A stretch of 64,000 nt of DNA from Paenarthrobacter sp. A20 (GTDB lineage Bacteria; Actinomycetota; Actinomycetes; Actinomycetales; Micrococcaceae). The stretch covers positions 1,426,001 through 1,490,000 of the forward strand of contig NZ_JALJWH010000001.1 of NCBI RefSeq assembly GCF_024168825.1, read 5' to 3'. The notes under the pieces are model-generated. The model was not told where the DNA came from. It saw nothing but the letters and a program-made list of their open reading frames with translations, and did not search any database. The position numbers were made by a program, and so were the translations under genes. This document shows positions 56,406 through 64,000 of the stretch, in pieces (the first letter of the stretch is position 1; every line of letters starts with the position of its first letter).

Positions 56406-57164
56406 CTACAGGTTCTTTTCTGCGTAAACCCGCAGCGCATCCCGGACGAATGTCGCCCCTGATTCCCCGCCGTAGTTGGCCGCGAACCGCGGATCAGCAA
56501 CGTACATTTCTCCGAGTCCCGTGACGTAACCCTTGACGTCTCCGCCAGGCGCCGCCGTCGGGGTTCCCGGAATGCCGCTGAGCCACTCAACGTGACGCCT
56601 TGCCAGGTCCTGCGCCTCGGCGCTGTCCGGTGAAATCCCGGATTCTGCGGCTGAGATCCAATCCGTGCCCAGTTTCTGGACGCGGTCCTTCCACTGCTGC
56701 TTTTCGTCGGTGCTCATCCCGCGCCACCACGAATCGCTGGCGGCGTAGGCATCCTTGCCCCAGCGCTCCTCCACCTCGTCTTTGTACTGAGTGTGGTCGA
56801 AGCCATCAAACATGTTCTGTGCCATGTACTTTCCATCCCCTTTCATCGTGTCGATGGTTTGCCGAACGGAGGCGATCTGCCGGGTCAGCCTGTCCTGCTC
56901 CTGGGCGAGCCATTCCAGATGGCTGCTCAGCGCTTTGACGGTGTCCGTCTCGCGGTCAAGTACTTCGGCGATGGCCGGCAAGCCAAGCCCCAGTTCCCGG
57001 AGCAGGAGGATGCGCTGGAGCTGAACCAGAGCCGGACCGTCATAGTAGCGATAGCCGTTATGGCCGGTCCGGTTTGGCTTCAGCAGGCCGATGTCGTCGT
57101 AGTGACGCAGCGTGCGGCTGGTGGTGCCTGCGATCTTTGCGATTTCCTGGATTGACCAGTCCAT
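56406..57164 (-). CDS. MerR-family regulator with TipAS-like ligand domain
   Basis: 252 residues. N-terminal MerR winged helix (1-70: IQEIAKIAGTTSRTLRHYDDIGLL), coiled-coil dimer helix (75-110), and a C-terminal TipAS-type domain with WWRGMSTDEKQQWKDR and GMYVADPRFAANYGG-like features (GEMYVADPRF), which binds thiopeptide-like or other multidrug ligands. The ATG has GGAGGACTG upstream. A promoter with the stretched 19-base spacer of MerR targets lies 29 bases before the start, showing autoregulation. Confidence 0.88.
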   Translation of the reverse strand: MDWSIQEIAKIAGTTSRTLRHYDDIGLLKPNRTGHNGYRYYDGPALVQLQRILLLRELGLGLPAIAEVLDRETDTVKALSSHLEWLAQEQDRLTRQIASVRQTIDTMKGDGKYMAQNMFDGFDHTQYKDEVEERWGKDAYAASDSWWRGMSTDEKQQWKDRVQKLGTDWISAAESGISPDSAEAQDLARRHVEWLSGIPGTPTAAPGGDVKGYVTGLGEMYVADPRFAANYGGESGATFVRDALRVYAEKNL

Positions 57165-57192
57165 CAGTCCTCCGTCCTAGCCTTGTTCTTCG

Positions 57193-57223
57193 ACTGTAGG
57201 GGTTGACGCTACGTCAAGGTCAA
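57193..57223 (-). promoter_or_regulatory. MerR-type autoregulated promoter with 19-bp spacer
   Basis: On the minus strand TTGACC (57218-57223) and TACAGT (57193-57198) are separated by 19 bases that contain the perfect inverted repeat TTGACG-N3-CGTCAA (57203-57217). Over-long spacers with a dyad are the hallmark of MerR-activated promoters. Confidence 0.75.
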
Positions 57224-57240
57224 GGGGACTGTGGCGATCA

Positions 57241-57891
57241 CTAGTCAGCCAGGATCAGGTAGAGCGCCCTGCGGGTTTCGTCCAGCTTCTCGATGGCAGC
57301 TTGACGCTGTTCGTCAGTGGCTGCGGCGCGGAACTGATGGATGACGCCCATGAGCTTGCCGACGCTTTGGTGGAATGCGGCGCCGGTTCCATCGGCCTCG
57401 GTGTTCCAGGCGTTGGCGAGTTCCTCTTCATGCTCGGCGATATAGGCCTTGCCGTCATCAGTGAGCGTGAATTCGGTGCGCCGACCTTCGCCGACGGCGA
57501 CGATCAGTTCTTCGTCGACCAACTGCTGCAGCGTCGGGTAGACCGAACCGGGGCTGGGGCGCCATGCGCCGGATGTCTTCTCGGCGATGGTCTTGATCAA
57601 GCCATAGCCGTTGGACGGAGACTCGGCCAGCAGCGAGAGAATTGCTGCGCGGACGTCGCCGCGGTTGGCTCGGCGTGAACCGCCGGGACCGAAGCCCCTG
57701 GGGCCGAATCCGGGTCCAAAGCCGGGGCCGAAACCGCCCGGTCCGAAGCCTGGGCCAAATCCGCCGCCGCCGTGTCCGCCCGGGCCGCGTCGGCCTTTGC
57801 CGCGATTGAAGCGGCCTCGTCCATGTCCGTGTTCCGGGTGTCCGTGATCGTGCTCGGGGAATGAGTTGTCGTGTTCGTTGATGCCTTTCAT
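57241..57891 (-). CDS. PadR-family regulator with His/Gly/Phe/Pro-rich N terminus
   Basis: 216 residues. The N-terminal 75 residues are low complexity: His-rich (HDHGHPEHGHG), then repeats of GFGPGFGPGG. The PadR winged helix follows (about 78-150: AILSLLAESPSNGYGLIKTIAEKTSG, WRPSPGSVYPTLQQLVDEELI), with a helical dimer domain to the end. PadR proteins are repressors released by phenolic or other small ligands. The His-rich tail could bind metal. A 32-base palindrome upstream is its likely operator. Confidence 0.87.
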   Translation of the reverse strand: MKGINEHDNSFPEHDHGHPEHGHGRGRFNRGKGRRGPGGHGGGGFGPGFGPGGFGPGFGPGFGPRGFGPGGSRRANRGDVRAAILSLLAESPSNGYGLIKTIAEKTSGAWRPSPGSVYPTLQQLVDEELIVAVGEGRRTEFTLTDDGKAYIAEHEEELANAWNTEADGTGAAFHQSVGKLMGVIHQFRAAATDEQRQAAIEKLDETRRALYLILAD

Positions 57892-57935
57892 AACAGCATC
57901 GTCCTTTCGGTTGTTGTTACGCCGAAGGAGTATCG

Positions 57936-57967
57936 GCGATAGTTAACGATATATCGGTAACTATCGC
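57936..57967. promoter_or_regulatory. 32-bp palindrome (candidate PadR operator)
   Basis: GCGATAGTTA (57936-57945) mirrors TAACTATCGC (57958-57967) around the inner palindrome CGATATATCG (57947-57956). Fifteen of sixteen pairs match. It lies 44 bases before the PadR start. Confidence 0.7.
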
Positions 57968-57992
57968 GACGTCAAGACCCTGAAATTAGGGG

Positions 57993-58071
57993 GTGAGAGA
58001 GGGGCCGCGGGAAAGCGTCGAAAGGTGAGAGAGGGACCGCGGGAAAGCGTCGAAAGGTGAGAGGGGATCGG
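57993..58071. repeat. Tandem 32-bp repeat, about 2.4 copies
   Basis: Units start at 57993, 58025 and 58057. The first two differ at one base and read GTGAGAGAGGG(G/A)CCGCGGG then AAAGCGTCGAAAG; the third stops after GTGAGAGGGGATCGG. It lies in the 257-base gap between PadR and nadE. Two direct copies and no array or cas genes rule out CRISPR. Confidence 0.7.
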
Positions 58072-58077
58072 TTAAAG

Positions 58078-58127
58078 CACGACGGCGGGTGCGGACTTCC
58101 GTTCGGAAGCCGGCACCCGCCGTCGTG
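58078..58127 (-). terminator. Terminator after nadE
   Basis: CACGACGGCGGGTGC (58078-58092) pairs exactly with GCACCCGCCGTCGTG (58113-58127), with a small inner hairpin CTTCCG/CGGAAG, 22 bases past the nadE stop. Confidence 0.75.
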
Positions 58128-58148
58128 GTTTGTTCTAAAAAGCGGTGG

Positions 58149-58970
58149 CTATTTCCACCACGTATCAAAGATGGTGACCGGAACAGTGCGCTTGTGGCGC
58201 GTCCGGAGGTACTTCTGCTCGATCAGTCCGGCGGCCTCCTCGGGGACGTCGCGGCCCTCAAGGTAATCGTCGATCTGGTCGTAGGTGATGCCGAGCTCGT
58301 CCTCGTCGGTGCGGCCGGGCTTGCCGTCCAGGAGGTCGGCGGTGGGGATCTTCTCCCACACGCGGGCTGGTGCGCCGAGTTCGGCGAGGAGGGCGCGGTT
58401 CTGGCGTTTGTTCAGGCCGAACAGCGGCAGGATGTCCGCGCCGCCGTCGCCGAATTTCGTGAAGAAGCCCGTCACGGACTCGGCGCCGTGGTCGGTCCCG
58501 ATCACCAGGTAGTTGTGCTCGCCGGCCAGTGCATACTGGGCGATCATGCGCGCGCGGGCCTTGGTGTTGCCCTTGTGGAAATCGGAGATCGGAGATCCGG
58601 TGGTCTTCTCGAACTCTTCCTCGAAGCCATCCACGGCCTGGGAAATGTTGTAGGTCCACTCCGTCTTGGCTTTGATGAAGTCCAAGGCTGCTTGGGCATC
58701 GTCTTCATCGTGCTGGATGCCGTACGGGAGGCGGACCGCAACGAAGTTCGCGTCGACGCCTTCAGCCTCCAGCTCCTCGACAGCCAACTGGGCGAGGCGG
58801 CCGGCAAGGGACGAGTCGATGCCGCCGGAAATGCCCAGGACAAAACCCTTGGTGCCTGTCGCTTTGACGTAATCCTTCAGGAAGGCGACCCGTTTGCGGA
58901 TCTCCTCCGCAGGATTGATCCGGGGCTGTACGCCCATTTCCTCAATGATGGTGGCCTGGAGTTCGCGCAT
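58149..58970 (-). CDS. nadE: Ammonia-dependent NAD synthetase
   Basis: 273 residues; amidates nicotinate adenine dinucleotide to NAD with ATP and ammonia. The ATP pyrophosphatase P-loop is [33 protein letters not shown] and [21 protein letters not shown] form the dinucleotide site. There is no N-terminal glutaminase domain, so it is the ammonia-dependent form. Single-gene unit with its own terminator. Confidence 0.94.
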   Translation of the reverse strand: MRELQATIIEEMGVQPRINPAEEIRKRVAFLKDYVKATGTKGFVLGISGGIDSSLAGRLAQLAVEELEAEGVDANFVAVRLPYGIQHDEDDAQAALDFIKAKTEWTYNISQAVDGFEEEFEKTTGSPISDFHKGNTKARARMIAQYALAGEHNYLVIGTDHGAESVTGFFTKFGDGGADILPLFGLNKRQNRALLAELGAPARVWEKIPTADLLDGKPGRTDEDELGITYDQIDDYLEGRDVPEEAAGLIEQKYLRTRHKRTVPVTIFDTWWK

Positions 58971-59037
58971 GGTCCAACACTAGTCAGCGGTGTGACGAAG
59001 GCTCAACCATGTTGCACGCGTATGGCCCAAGTGACAG

Positions 59038-60057
59038 TTAGTTGGGGGAGGTCGGTCCCGTTGAGCCGCGGACCGTGAGGTGGGTGGGCATGACGGAGCG
59101 GCTGCGGTTTCCGCCCCCGGCCAGCGGGTTGAGCTGGGCAAGCAACATGGACACGGCCACGCGTCCCGCCTGTTCGATGGGGGAGCTCATGGTGGTCAAC
59201 GGGGGATTGCAGAAGTCGGCACCAAAGATGTCGTCACAGCCCACGATGCTCATGTCCTCCGGTACCCGCAGTCCGCGCTCCCGAAGTCTCTGCAGCATGC
59301 CGATGGCAATGAGGTCGTTGAAGACGATGCACGCCGTGACTCCGCTGTGGACCGCCGCATCAGCGGCAGCAGCTCCCGACTGTGTCTTGGGCGCGAAGGG
59401 ACCAATGATGCGAACGTCCACGCCCCGGCTTTCAGCGGCCGCGGATAAAGCATCCCACCGTCGGGCACTGGACTGGGAAACCGCCGGTCCGGAAACGTAG
59501 GCGACGGACGTGTGGCCCAGGGAGATGAGATGGTCCAAGGCCTGTGGCATGGCCGAGGGCGTATCGATGATGACCGCCGGGACGCCGTCGACGTCCCGGT
59601 TGACGGTGACCATCGGCATGCGGGCGGCGGCAGCGGCAAGTGCCTCGTCGTTGAGGCGTGACGCCGCAACAATCACGCCATCGGCGCTCTTGCGGAGTTG
59701 CTCCAGGGTGCTGGCCTCCACTTCATCTGACTCTTCGGTGTCCACGAGCAGCTGTGTGTAGCCGGCGGCCTTGAGCTGCAGCTGCGTGCCCCGGATGAGG
59801 TCGAAGTAGAACGGGTTGGTGATATCCGGGACCAGGACTCCCACGGCTCCGGTCCGGCCGGAACTTAGTGCCTTCGCTTGGGAGTTGGGCGTGTAATTGA
59901 GTTCGACGGCGGCGGCCTGGATCCGCTCGCGGGTGCGGATATTGACCCGGTCCGGATTGGCGAGGGCCCTGGATACCGTGGACGCCGCGACGCCGCACAG
60001 GGCGGCGATGTCGTGGATGGTTGCAGGCCGGCCTGCAGCCACGGGTTGCGTCGCCAT
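59038..60057 (-). CDS. LacI-family repressor of the sugar module
   Basis: 339 residues. Headpiece ATIHDIAALCGVAASTVSRALANPDRVN and effector domain with VGVLVPDITNPFYFDLIRG. It is divergent from the isomerase gene, and the intergenic region carries the operator TTGGCAATCGGTTGTCAA. A matching site before the ABC binding protein suggests it controls the whole module in response to the imported sugar. Confidence 0.9.
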   Translation of the reverse strand: MATQPVAAGRPATIHDIAALCGVAASTVSRALANPDRVNIRTRERIQAAAVELNYTPNSQAKALSSGRTGAVGVLVPDITNPFYFDLIRGTQLQLKAAGYTQLLVDTEESDEVEASTLEQLRKSADGVIVAASRLNDEALAAAAARMPMVTVNRDVDGVPAVIIDTPSAMPQALDHLISLGHTSVAYVSGPAVSQSSARRWDALSAAAESRGVDVRIIGPFAPKTQSGAAAADAAVHSGVTACIVFNDLIAIGMLQRLRERGLRVPEDMSIVGCDDIFGADFCNPPLTTMSSPIEQAGRVAVSMLLAQLNPLAGGGNRSRSVMPTHLTVRGSTGPTSPN

Positions 60058-60139
60058 GGGCGTTCCTCTCTGAACGTCGGATCATGCGGCTGTGACCAGT
60101 GCCACACCGTTGATCTAGAGTGCCACACCTTGGCAGATT

Positions 60140-60157
60140 TTGGCAATCGGTTGTCAA
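60140..60157. promoter_or_regulatory. LacI-type operator TTGGCAATCGGTTGTCAA
   Basis: Near-palindrome of the form TTG(A/G)CAA-TCGG-TTG(C/T)CAA between the LacI gene and the isomerase gene. It shares 16 of 18 positions with the site at 62288. Confidence 0.7.
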
Positions 60158-60269
60158 GCTGATGCCACTATGGCTAAACTCAGGGGAACAAGACCTGCCT
60201 GTGAACCGCATCACCGAGCCCCTTCGCCGTGCGGCCACAGGACTAAGCCAGGACCACCTAGGAGATTTC

Positions 60270-61115
60270 GTGACTCAACCCAATGCCGTGTGGAACCTGT
60301 CCGGTTTCGGCGACGAAGTAGATCCTGACCCCGCCATCCAGGCCGCAGTGCTGCTGGCCCTCGGAGCGAACCACATCGAAGTCCGCAGCGCGTGGGGCAC
60401 CAATGTTTCAGAACTGGACACGGAGTCGGTGACGCGGCTCAAGGCCTTCCTTGATGGGAAGGGCCTCAAGGTTTCCGCCGTCGCCAGCCCTATTGGCAAG
60501 GTGGATGTCAGCCTGCCGGTGGAGCACGAGGTCACCCGGCTCCGCCAGATCATCTCGGTCGCCAAGGCCCTGGACACCAAATACGTGCGCATCTTCTCCT
60601 TCTACCGCGCTGAAGGCCAGAGCCAGGACGACATCCGCGAGGCCGTCATGGAACGCATGGCTGCGCTGGCGGGAGAAGCCGCGGCACACGGCATCATCCT
60701 GTTGCACGAAAACGAGAAGGGCATCTACGGCGATACCCCGGACCGGGTCCTGGACATCATGGAAACGGTCAACTCACCAGCGCTGCGAGTGGCATGGGAC
60801 AACGCCAACTTCGTCCAAGTGGGCGTCAAGCCATACACCGAGGGCTACGCCATCCTGCGCCCGTACCTGGAGTACCTGCAAGTCAAGGATGCCATCGCCA
60901 CCACTGGCGAAGTGGTCCCGTCAGGTGAAGGTGACGGAGAACTGGACGCCACCATCAGCGCCCTTGCCGCCGATGGCTACACCGGTTTTGCCTCCCTTGA
61001 GCCGCACCTGGCCAGCGCCCATGAACTGGGCGGATACTCGGGCCCCGTCGCCTTCGGCGTCGCGGCACGCGCATTTTCCGGCCTCGCCGCGAAGAACAAC
61101 GTCACCCTCGCCTGA
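60270..61115 (+). CDS. Sugar phosphate isomerase/epimerase-like TIM-barrel protein
   Basis: 281 residues of the xylose-isomerase-like barrel (AP endonuclease 2 fold). Seen: NLSGFGDEVDPDPAIQ, NHIEVRSAWGTN, VRIFSFYR, LLHENEKGIYGDTPDRVLDIM with a metal-binding Glu, VAWDNANFVQ with a metal Asp, and YLQVKDA. Members isomerise or dehydrate keto sugars and inositols. GTG 60270 is chosen: GGAG lies five bases before it, and the extension to 60120 would cross the operator. It acts with the following dehydrogenase. Confidence 0.85.
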   Translation: MTQPNAVWNLSGFGDEVDPDPAIQAAVLLALGANHIEVRSAWGTNVSELDTESVTRLKAFLDGKGLKVSAVASPIGKVDVSLPVEHEVTRLRQIISVAKALDTKYVRIFSFYRAEGQSQDDIREAVMERMAALAGEAAAHGIILLHENEKGIYGDTPDRVLDIMETVNSPALRVAWDNANFVQVGVKPYTEGYAILRPYLEYLQVKDAIATTGEVVPSGEGDGELDATISALAADGYTGFASLEPHLASAHELGGYSGPVAFGVAARAFSGLAAKNNVTLA

Positions 61116-61157
61116 CAAGCGCAAAACCCGACAGCATCATCCTTCGAAGGAGCAGGA

Positions 61158-62165
61158 ATGACTACAGCGGCAATTATCGGATGCGGTGACATCTCAACCG
61201 TCCATTTTTCGGCGATCTCCACCCTGGCCGGCGTCCAGTTGGCGGCGGTCTGCGACACCGATCCCGGGAGGTTGGAGGCGGCGTCAGCCGCCCACGGCGT
61301 ACCGGGGTACGCGGATTACCTGGACATGCTCCAGGAGGTGCGTCCCGACGTCGTGCATGTCTGTACGCCGCACCACCTGCATGCCTCGGTGGCCGCCGAC
61401 TGCCTTGAGCGCGGTGTCAACGTCATTGTGGAGAAGCCCCTGGCGCACACGCTGGCGGAAGGTAAGCGGCTCATTGAGGCGGCTGAGCGGAGCCCGGCGA
61501 AAATCGCCGTCTGCTTCCAGAACCGCTACAACGCGACGTCGCAGGCCATGCGGAAATTGCTCGACGACGGCGGGCTGGGCCAGGTGATTGGCGCGTCGGC
61601 CACCGTCATGTGGCACCGGGACGGCGACTATTACCGGAGCCGGCCGTGGCGCGGGACGTGGGCCGAAGGCGGCGGGGGCTTGATGATGAATCAAGCCATC
61701 CACACAGTCGACCTGCTGCAATGGCTGGTGGGCGATGTGGCCAAGGTGGAGGGCCGGGCGTCGACGCGATCGTTGGGTGGCGTCATCGAGGTGGAGGACA
61801 CCGCGGAGTTCGTGGCCGAGCATGTTGGCGGTGCGCGGAGTGTCTTCTATGCAACGTTGGCCAACGCGGTCAACGCCCCTGTGACCCTGGATATTGTGAC
61901 CGAAAAGGCCACGCTTAGCTTGCGGGGTGACCTCACGGTGACCTACGCCGACGGCCGGGTGGACGTCATCCCGGAGCGGGTGGTGGAGTCCGGCGGCCGG
62001 TCCTATTGGGGTGTCTCGCACGAGCTGCTTATTGCTGACTTCTATTCCCGGCTGGCAGAACCCGGACCTTTCTGGATCAACCCCGCGGAGGCCGGGAAAT
62101 CATTGGGCATCATCAAGGACATCTACGCACAGAGCTACCCTGAAATGCCCGGGCGGGTGGGCTGA
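61158..62165 (+). CDS. Gfo/Idh/MocA-family oxidoreductase
   Basis: 335 residues. N-terminal Rossmann fold with IIGCGDISTVHFSAI and VEKPLAHTLAEG (the EKP motif with catalytic lysine). The C-terminal alpha/beta domain includes WRGTWAEGGGGLMMNQAIHTVDLLQWL with the typical active-site histidine. Oxidises or reduces a hydroxyl of a sugar or inositol with NAD(P). AAGGAGCAGGA precedes the ATG, and it follows the isomerase by 42 bases. A terminator follows it. Confidence 0.9.
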   Translation: MTTAAIIGCGDISTVHFSAISTLAGVQLAAVCDTDPGRLEAASAAHGVPGYADYLDMLQEVRPDVVHVCTPHHLHASVAADCLERGVNVIVEKPLAHTLAEGKRLIEAAERSPAKIAVCFQNRYNATSQAMRKLLDDGGLGQVIGASATVMWHRDGDYYRSRPWRGTWAEGGGGLMMNQAIHTVDLLQWLVGDVAKVEGRASTRSLGGVIEVEDTAEFVAEHVGGARSVFYATLANAVNAPVTLDIVTEKATLSLRGDLTVTYADGRVDVIPERVVESGGRSYWGVSHELLIADFYSRLAEPGPFWINPAEAGKSLGIIKDIYAQSYPEMPGRVG

Positions 62166-62193
62166 GCCATCTGTGCAACCGCTTGGCGATGGG

Positions 62194-62225
62194 GGCCGGA
62201 AACCGTTGGGGGTTCCGGCCATTTT
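62194..62225 (+). terminator. Rho-independent terminator after the Gfo/Idh gene
   Basis: GGCCGGAA (62194-62201) and TTCCGGCC (62213-62220) form the stem; ATTTTCGT follows. It separates the enzyme genes from the transporter operon. Confidence 0.75.
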
Positions 62226-62287
62226 CGTGTCTGATTCACGGCTTTTGATGAGGGCTTGCGGCCACTTGGCAACAATCTAAGAAACTT

Positions 62288-62305
62288 TTGACAATCGGTT
62301 GCCAA
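62288..62305. promoter_or_regulatory. LacI-type operator TTGACAATCGGTTGCCAA
   Basis: Second copy of the sugar-module operator, 106 bases before the ABC binding-protein start. Differs from the site at 60140 only at positions 4 and 15. Confidence 0.7.
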
Positions 62306-62410
62306 CCTCGAACAAAGTCCGTACTGTAAATCCCACACCCAGAAATATGTGGCGCAGGCCACATCACCCGCTCTGACTCGCATCAGGCAAAGACTCAGTA
62401 GGAGCCGACA

Positions 62411-63949
62411 ATGAAGTTAGGTCCCAAGGCGGCAGCAGCCGCCATCGTCCTCAGCGCCTCCCTGGCGCTCACCGCATGTGGCGGCGGGAATGCCGGTGCC
62501 GGAGCCGGTTCCACTCCCGGCACCAAGACGGTCACGGCCTTGACGCTGGGCACCCTGCGCGACCTCACATCCTGGGACCCGGCACAGGCCCACGTAGGCC
62601 ACGCGCTGCAGCCGTACCAGGCAGCGTACGATTCCCTGATCCTGCGCGAACCCGACGGCAAGCTCAGCCCCATGCTTGCAACGGCGTGGAAGTACAACGA
62701 CACCAACACCAAGCTCACAGTGGATCTCCGGAAGGACGTCACCTTCAGCGATGGCGCCAAGTTCGATGCCACTGCGGCCAAGGCCAATATGGACCACTTC
62801 AAGAAGGCCAACGGTCCCCAGATGGCCCAGTTGAGTTCTGTGTCTGACATCGCAGTGGTGGACGAGGACACCATCGACATCAACTTGAGCGCACCAGAGC
62901 CAGCACTGGAGTACTTCCTGAGCCAGGCAGCCGGCCTGATGGGAAGCCCCGCAGCACTGGGGACGGACGCCATCAAGACCGTGCCCGTTGGCTCCGGCCC
63001 GTACGTCATGGACAAGGCAGCCTCGGTGAAGGACTCGCAGACGGTGTTCACCGCCCGTGAAGGTTACTGGAACACGGACCTGCAGAAGTACAAGAAGCTG
63101 ACCCTCAAGGTCCTCCTGGATCCCACTGCACGCACCAACGCACTGGTCTCCGGCCAGATCGACGCCACCCTGCTGGACCCGAAGAACGGCAAGCAGGCCG
63201 AGGGCGCCAAGATGAAGCTTGAGACCAACCAGGTTGACTGGTCCGGGCTCCTGCTGCTGGACCGTGACGGCACCAAGAACCCGGCGCTGGCCAACGTCAA
63301 GGTCCGCCAGGCCATCAACCACGCTTTCGACCGCAAGACCATCCTCGAGCAGGTCATGCTGGGTCAAGGAACTCCCACCTCACAGCCGTTCGGCAAGGAC
63401 AGCGGGGCGTGGACCGAGGAGCTGGAGAACTACTACAGCTACGATCCGCAGAAGGCCAAGGATCTCCTGAAGGAATCCGGTTTCGAAGGCAAAGTGACCA
63501 TTGACGTTCCCACCTTGCCGGGGGCTGAAACCCTCATTTCGGTGCTCCAGCAGCAACTGGCGGATGTCGGAATCACCCTGAAGCCGGGCGCTGCGATCAC
63601 CAACACCTTCACCTCTGATGTTGCGGCGCAGAAGTACCACGCCCTGTTCTTCAACCTCTTCCAGGGCGAGCCCACGGTTGCGATCGACCAGATCGTCTCC
63701 ACCAAGGCTCTTTACAACCCGTTCAAGAACACCACTCCCGAGCTTGAGGCCAAGATTGCGGCCGTCCGCAGCGGCGGCCAGGATGCCGGCAAGCTGGCCC
63801 AGGAAGTTAACAAGTACGTGGTGGAACAGGCCTGGTTCGCCCCGCTGTTCCGCGTGAACCAGATGTACTACCACAACGACAAAGTGAACGTCACCCCGCA
63901 GGCACAGCAGGCCGTTCCATCCATCTACAACTACTCGCCCGCCAAGTAG
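62411..63949 (+). CDS. ABC transporter substrate-binding lipoprotein (family 5)
   Basis: 512 residues. Lipoprotein signal with LTAC lipobox, Cys23. The mature part belongs to the peptide/nickel/opine binding-protein family: DLTSWDPAQAHVGHALQPYQAAYDSLI, LRKDVTFSDGAKFDATAAK, VGSGPYVMD, VRQAINHAFDRKTIL. Members near isomerase and dehydrogenase genes often carry oligosaccharides or glycosides rather than peptides. Good ribosome site (AGGAGCC). First gene of an importer operon running off the window. Confidence 0.92.
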   Translation: MKLGPKAAAAAIVLSASLALTACGGGNAGAGAGSTPGTKTVTALTLGTLRDLTSWDPAQAHVGHALQPYQAAYDSLILREPDGKLSPMLATAWKYNDTNTKLTVDLRKDVTFSDGAKFDATAAKANMDHFKKANGPQMAQLSSVSDIAVVDEDTIDINLSAPEPALEYFLSQAAGLMGSPAALGTDAIKTVPVGSGPYVMDKAASVKDSQTVFTAREGYWNTDLQKYKKLTLKVLLDPTARTNALVSGQIDATLLDPKNGKQAEGAKMKLETNQVDWSGLLLLDRDGTKNPALANVKVRQAINHAFDRKTILEQVMLGQGTPTSQPFGKDSGAWTEELENYYSYDPQKAKDLLKESGFEGKVTIDVPTLPGAETLISVLQQQLADVGITLKPGAAITNTFTSDVAAQKYHALFFNLFQGEPTVAIDQIVSTKALYNPFKNTTPELEAKIAAVRSGGQDAGKLAQEVNKYVVEQAWFAPLFRVNQMYYHNDKVNVTPQAQQAVPSIYNYSPAK

Positions 63950-63955
63950 GAACCC

Positions 63956-64000
63956 ATGATCAAGTTCATTGCGAAAAGACTGGGCAGTGGTCTGGTGGTG
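63956..64000 (+). CDS. ABC transporter permease (start only, cut by window edge)
   Basis: Fifteen codons are visible (MIKFIAKRLGSGLVV), typical of the N terminus of DppB-type permeases with their basic start and first helix. It follows the binding-protein gene by 6 bases. Confidence 0.65.
   Translation, partial: MIKFIAKRLGSGLVV

Noticed and set aside
57993..58071. CRISPR-like array
   Set aside because: The repeats are directly tandem with no spacers, and there are no cas genes.

Overview
The window is high-GC actinobacterial chromosome and most resembles Arthrobacter/Paenarthrobacter (Micrococcaceae). The best anchor is a dimethylglycine oxidase of exactly 830 residues whose key residues (His48, His225, Tyr259) fall at the positions known for the Arthrobacter globiformis enzyme. 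Genes are dense, with GTG/TTG starts, GC-rich hairpin terminators and many one-gene regulators. I see no rRNA, tRNA, CRISPR array or transposase.

Layout. 1-2112: truncated GNAT, a VOC protein, a FAS1 lipoprotein with a possible SigK-type promoter, and a small conserved-looking protein. 2158-21537: glycine betaine catabolism. It holds a BCCT transporter, an IclR regulator, moeA, glutathione-independent formaldehyde dehydrogenase, an FdhF-like molybdoenzyme, folD, fchA, dimethylglycine oxidase and purU on the minus strand, then a GntR regulator and pdxS, then a LysR regulator divergent from the Rieske betaine monooxygenase gbcAB. 21546-25838: glycogen-debranching-type glucosidase, a small winged-helix-like protein and a photolyase. 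25991-30332: valine/isobutyrate operon (mmsA, 3-hydroxyisobutyryl-CoA hydrolase, mmsB, enoyl-CoA hydratase). 30406-33193: small membrane protein, DHFR-like reductase, TenA, universal stress protein. 33254-37912: a MmyB-type regulator and an MFS efflux operon that share operators but are separated by a roughly 2 kb insert carrying a decayed YhcG-type nuclease and a RES/Xre toxin-antitoxin pair. 38060-43066: HNH/DUF222 protein, MarR, acyl-CoA synthetase and acyl-CoA dehydrogenase. 43084-47976: choline oxidation (betB, betA, APC permease) behind paired TetR-type operators. 48102-49688: membrane-anchored sulfite-oxidase-like molybdoenzyme. 50056-55715: a self-contained regulon (NCS1 permease, M24 hydrolase, nitrilase, LacI regulator, polyprenyl synthetase). 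55771-58970: TetR, MerR/TipA-like, PadR and nadE. 59038-64000: LacI-controlled sugar module (TIM-barrel isomerase, Gfo/Idh dehydrogenase, peptide-type ABC importer running off the edge).

How it works together. Choline would be oxidised by BetA/BetB to glycine betaine. GbcAB removes one methyl as formaldehyde, and dimethylglycine oxidase passes a second to tetrahydrofolate. FdhA oxidises formaldehyde to formate. FolD, FchA and PurU turn 5,10-methylene-THF into formate, which the FdhF-like enzyme may oxidise; MoeA serves its molybdenum cofactor. Sarcosine oxidase is not in the window. FolD appears to lack the cyclohydrolase lysine, which would explain why fchA sits beside it. The same AT-rich palindrome occurs before purU, pdxS and the BCCT transporter, which suggests that the GntR protein coordinates them.

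The least conventional locus is the 50-55.7 kb regulon. A nucleobase-type permease, a metallo-hydrolase and an amidase run towards a polyprenyl synthetase and its LacI regulator, and matching palindromes head both operons. I cannot name its substrate.
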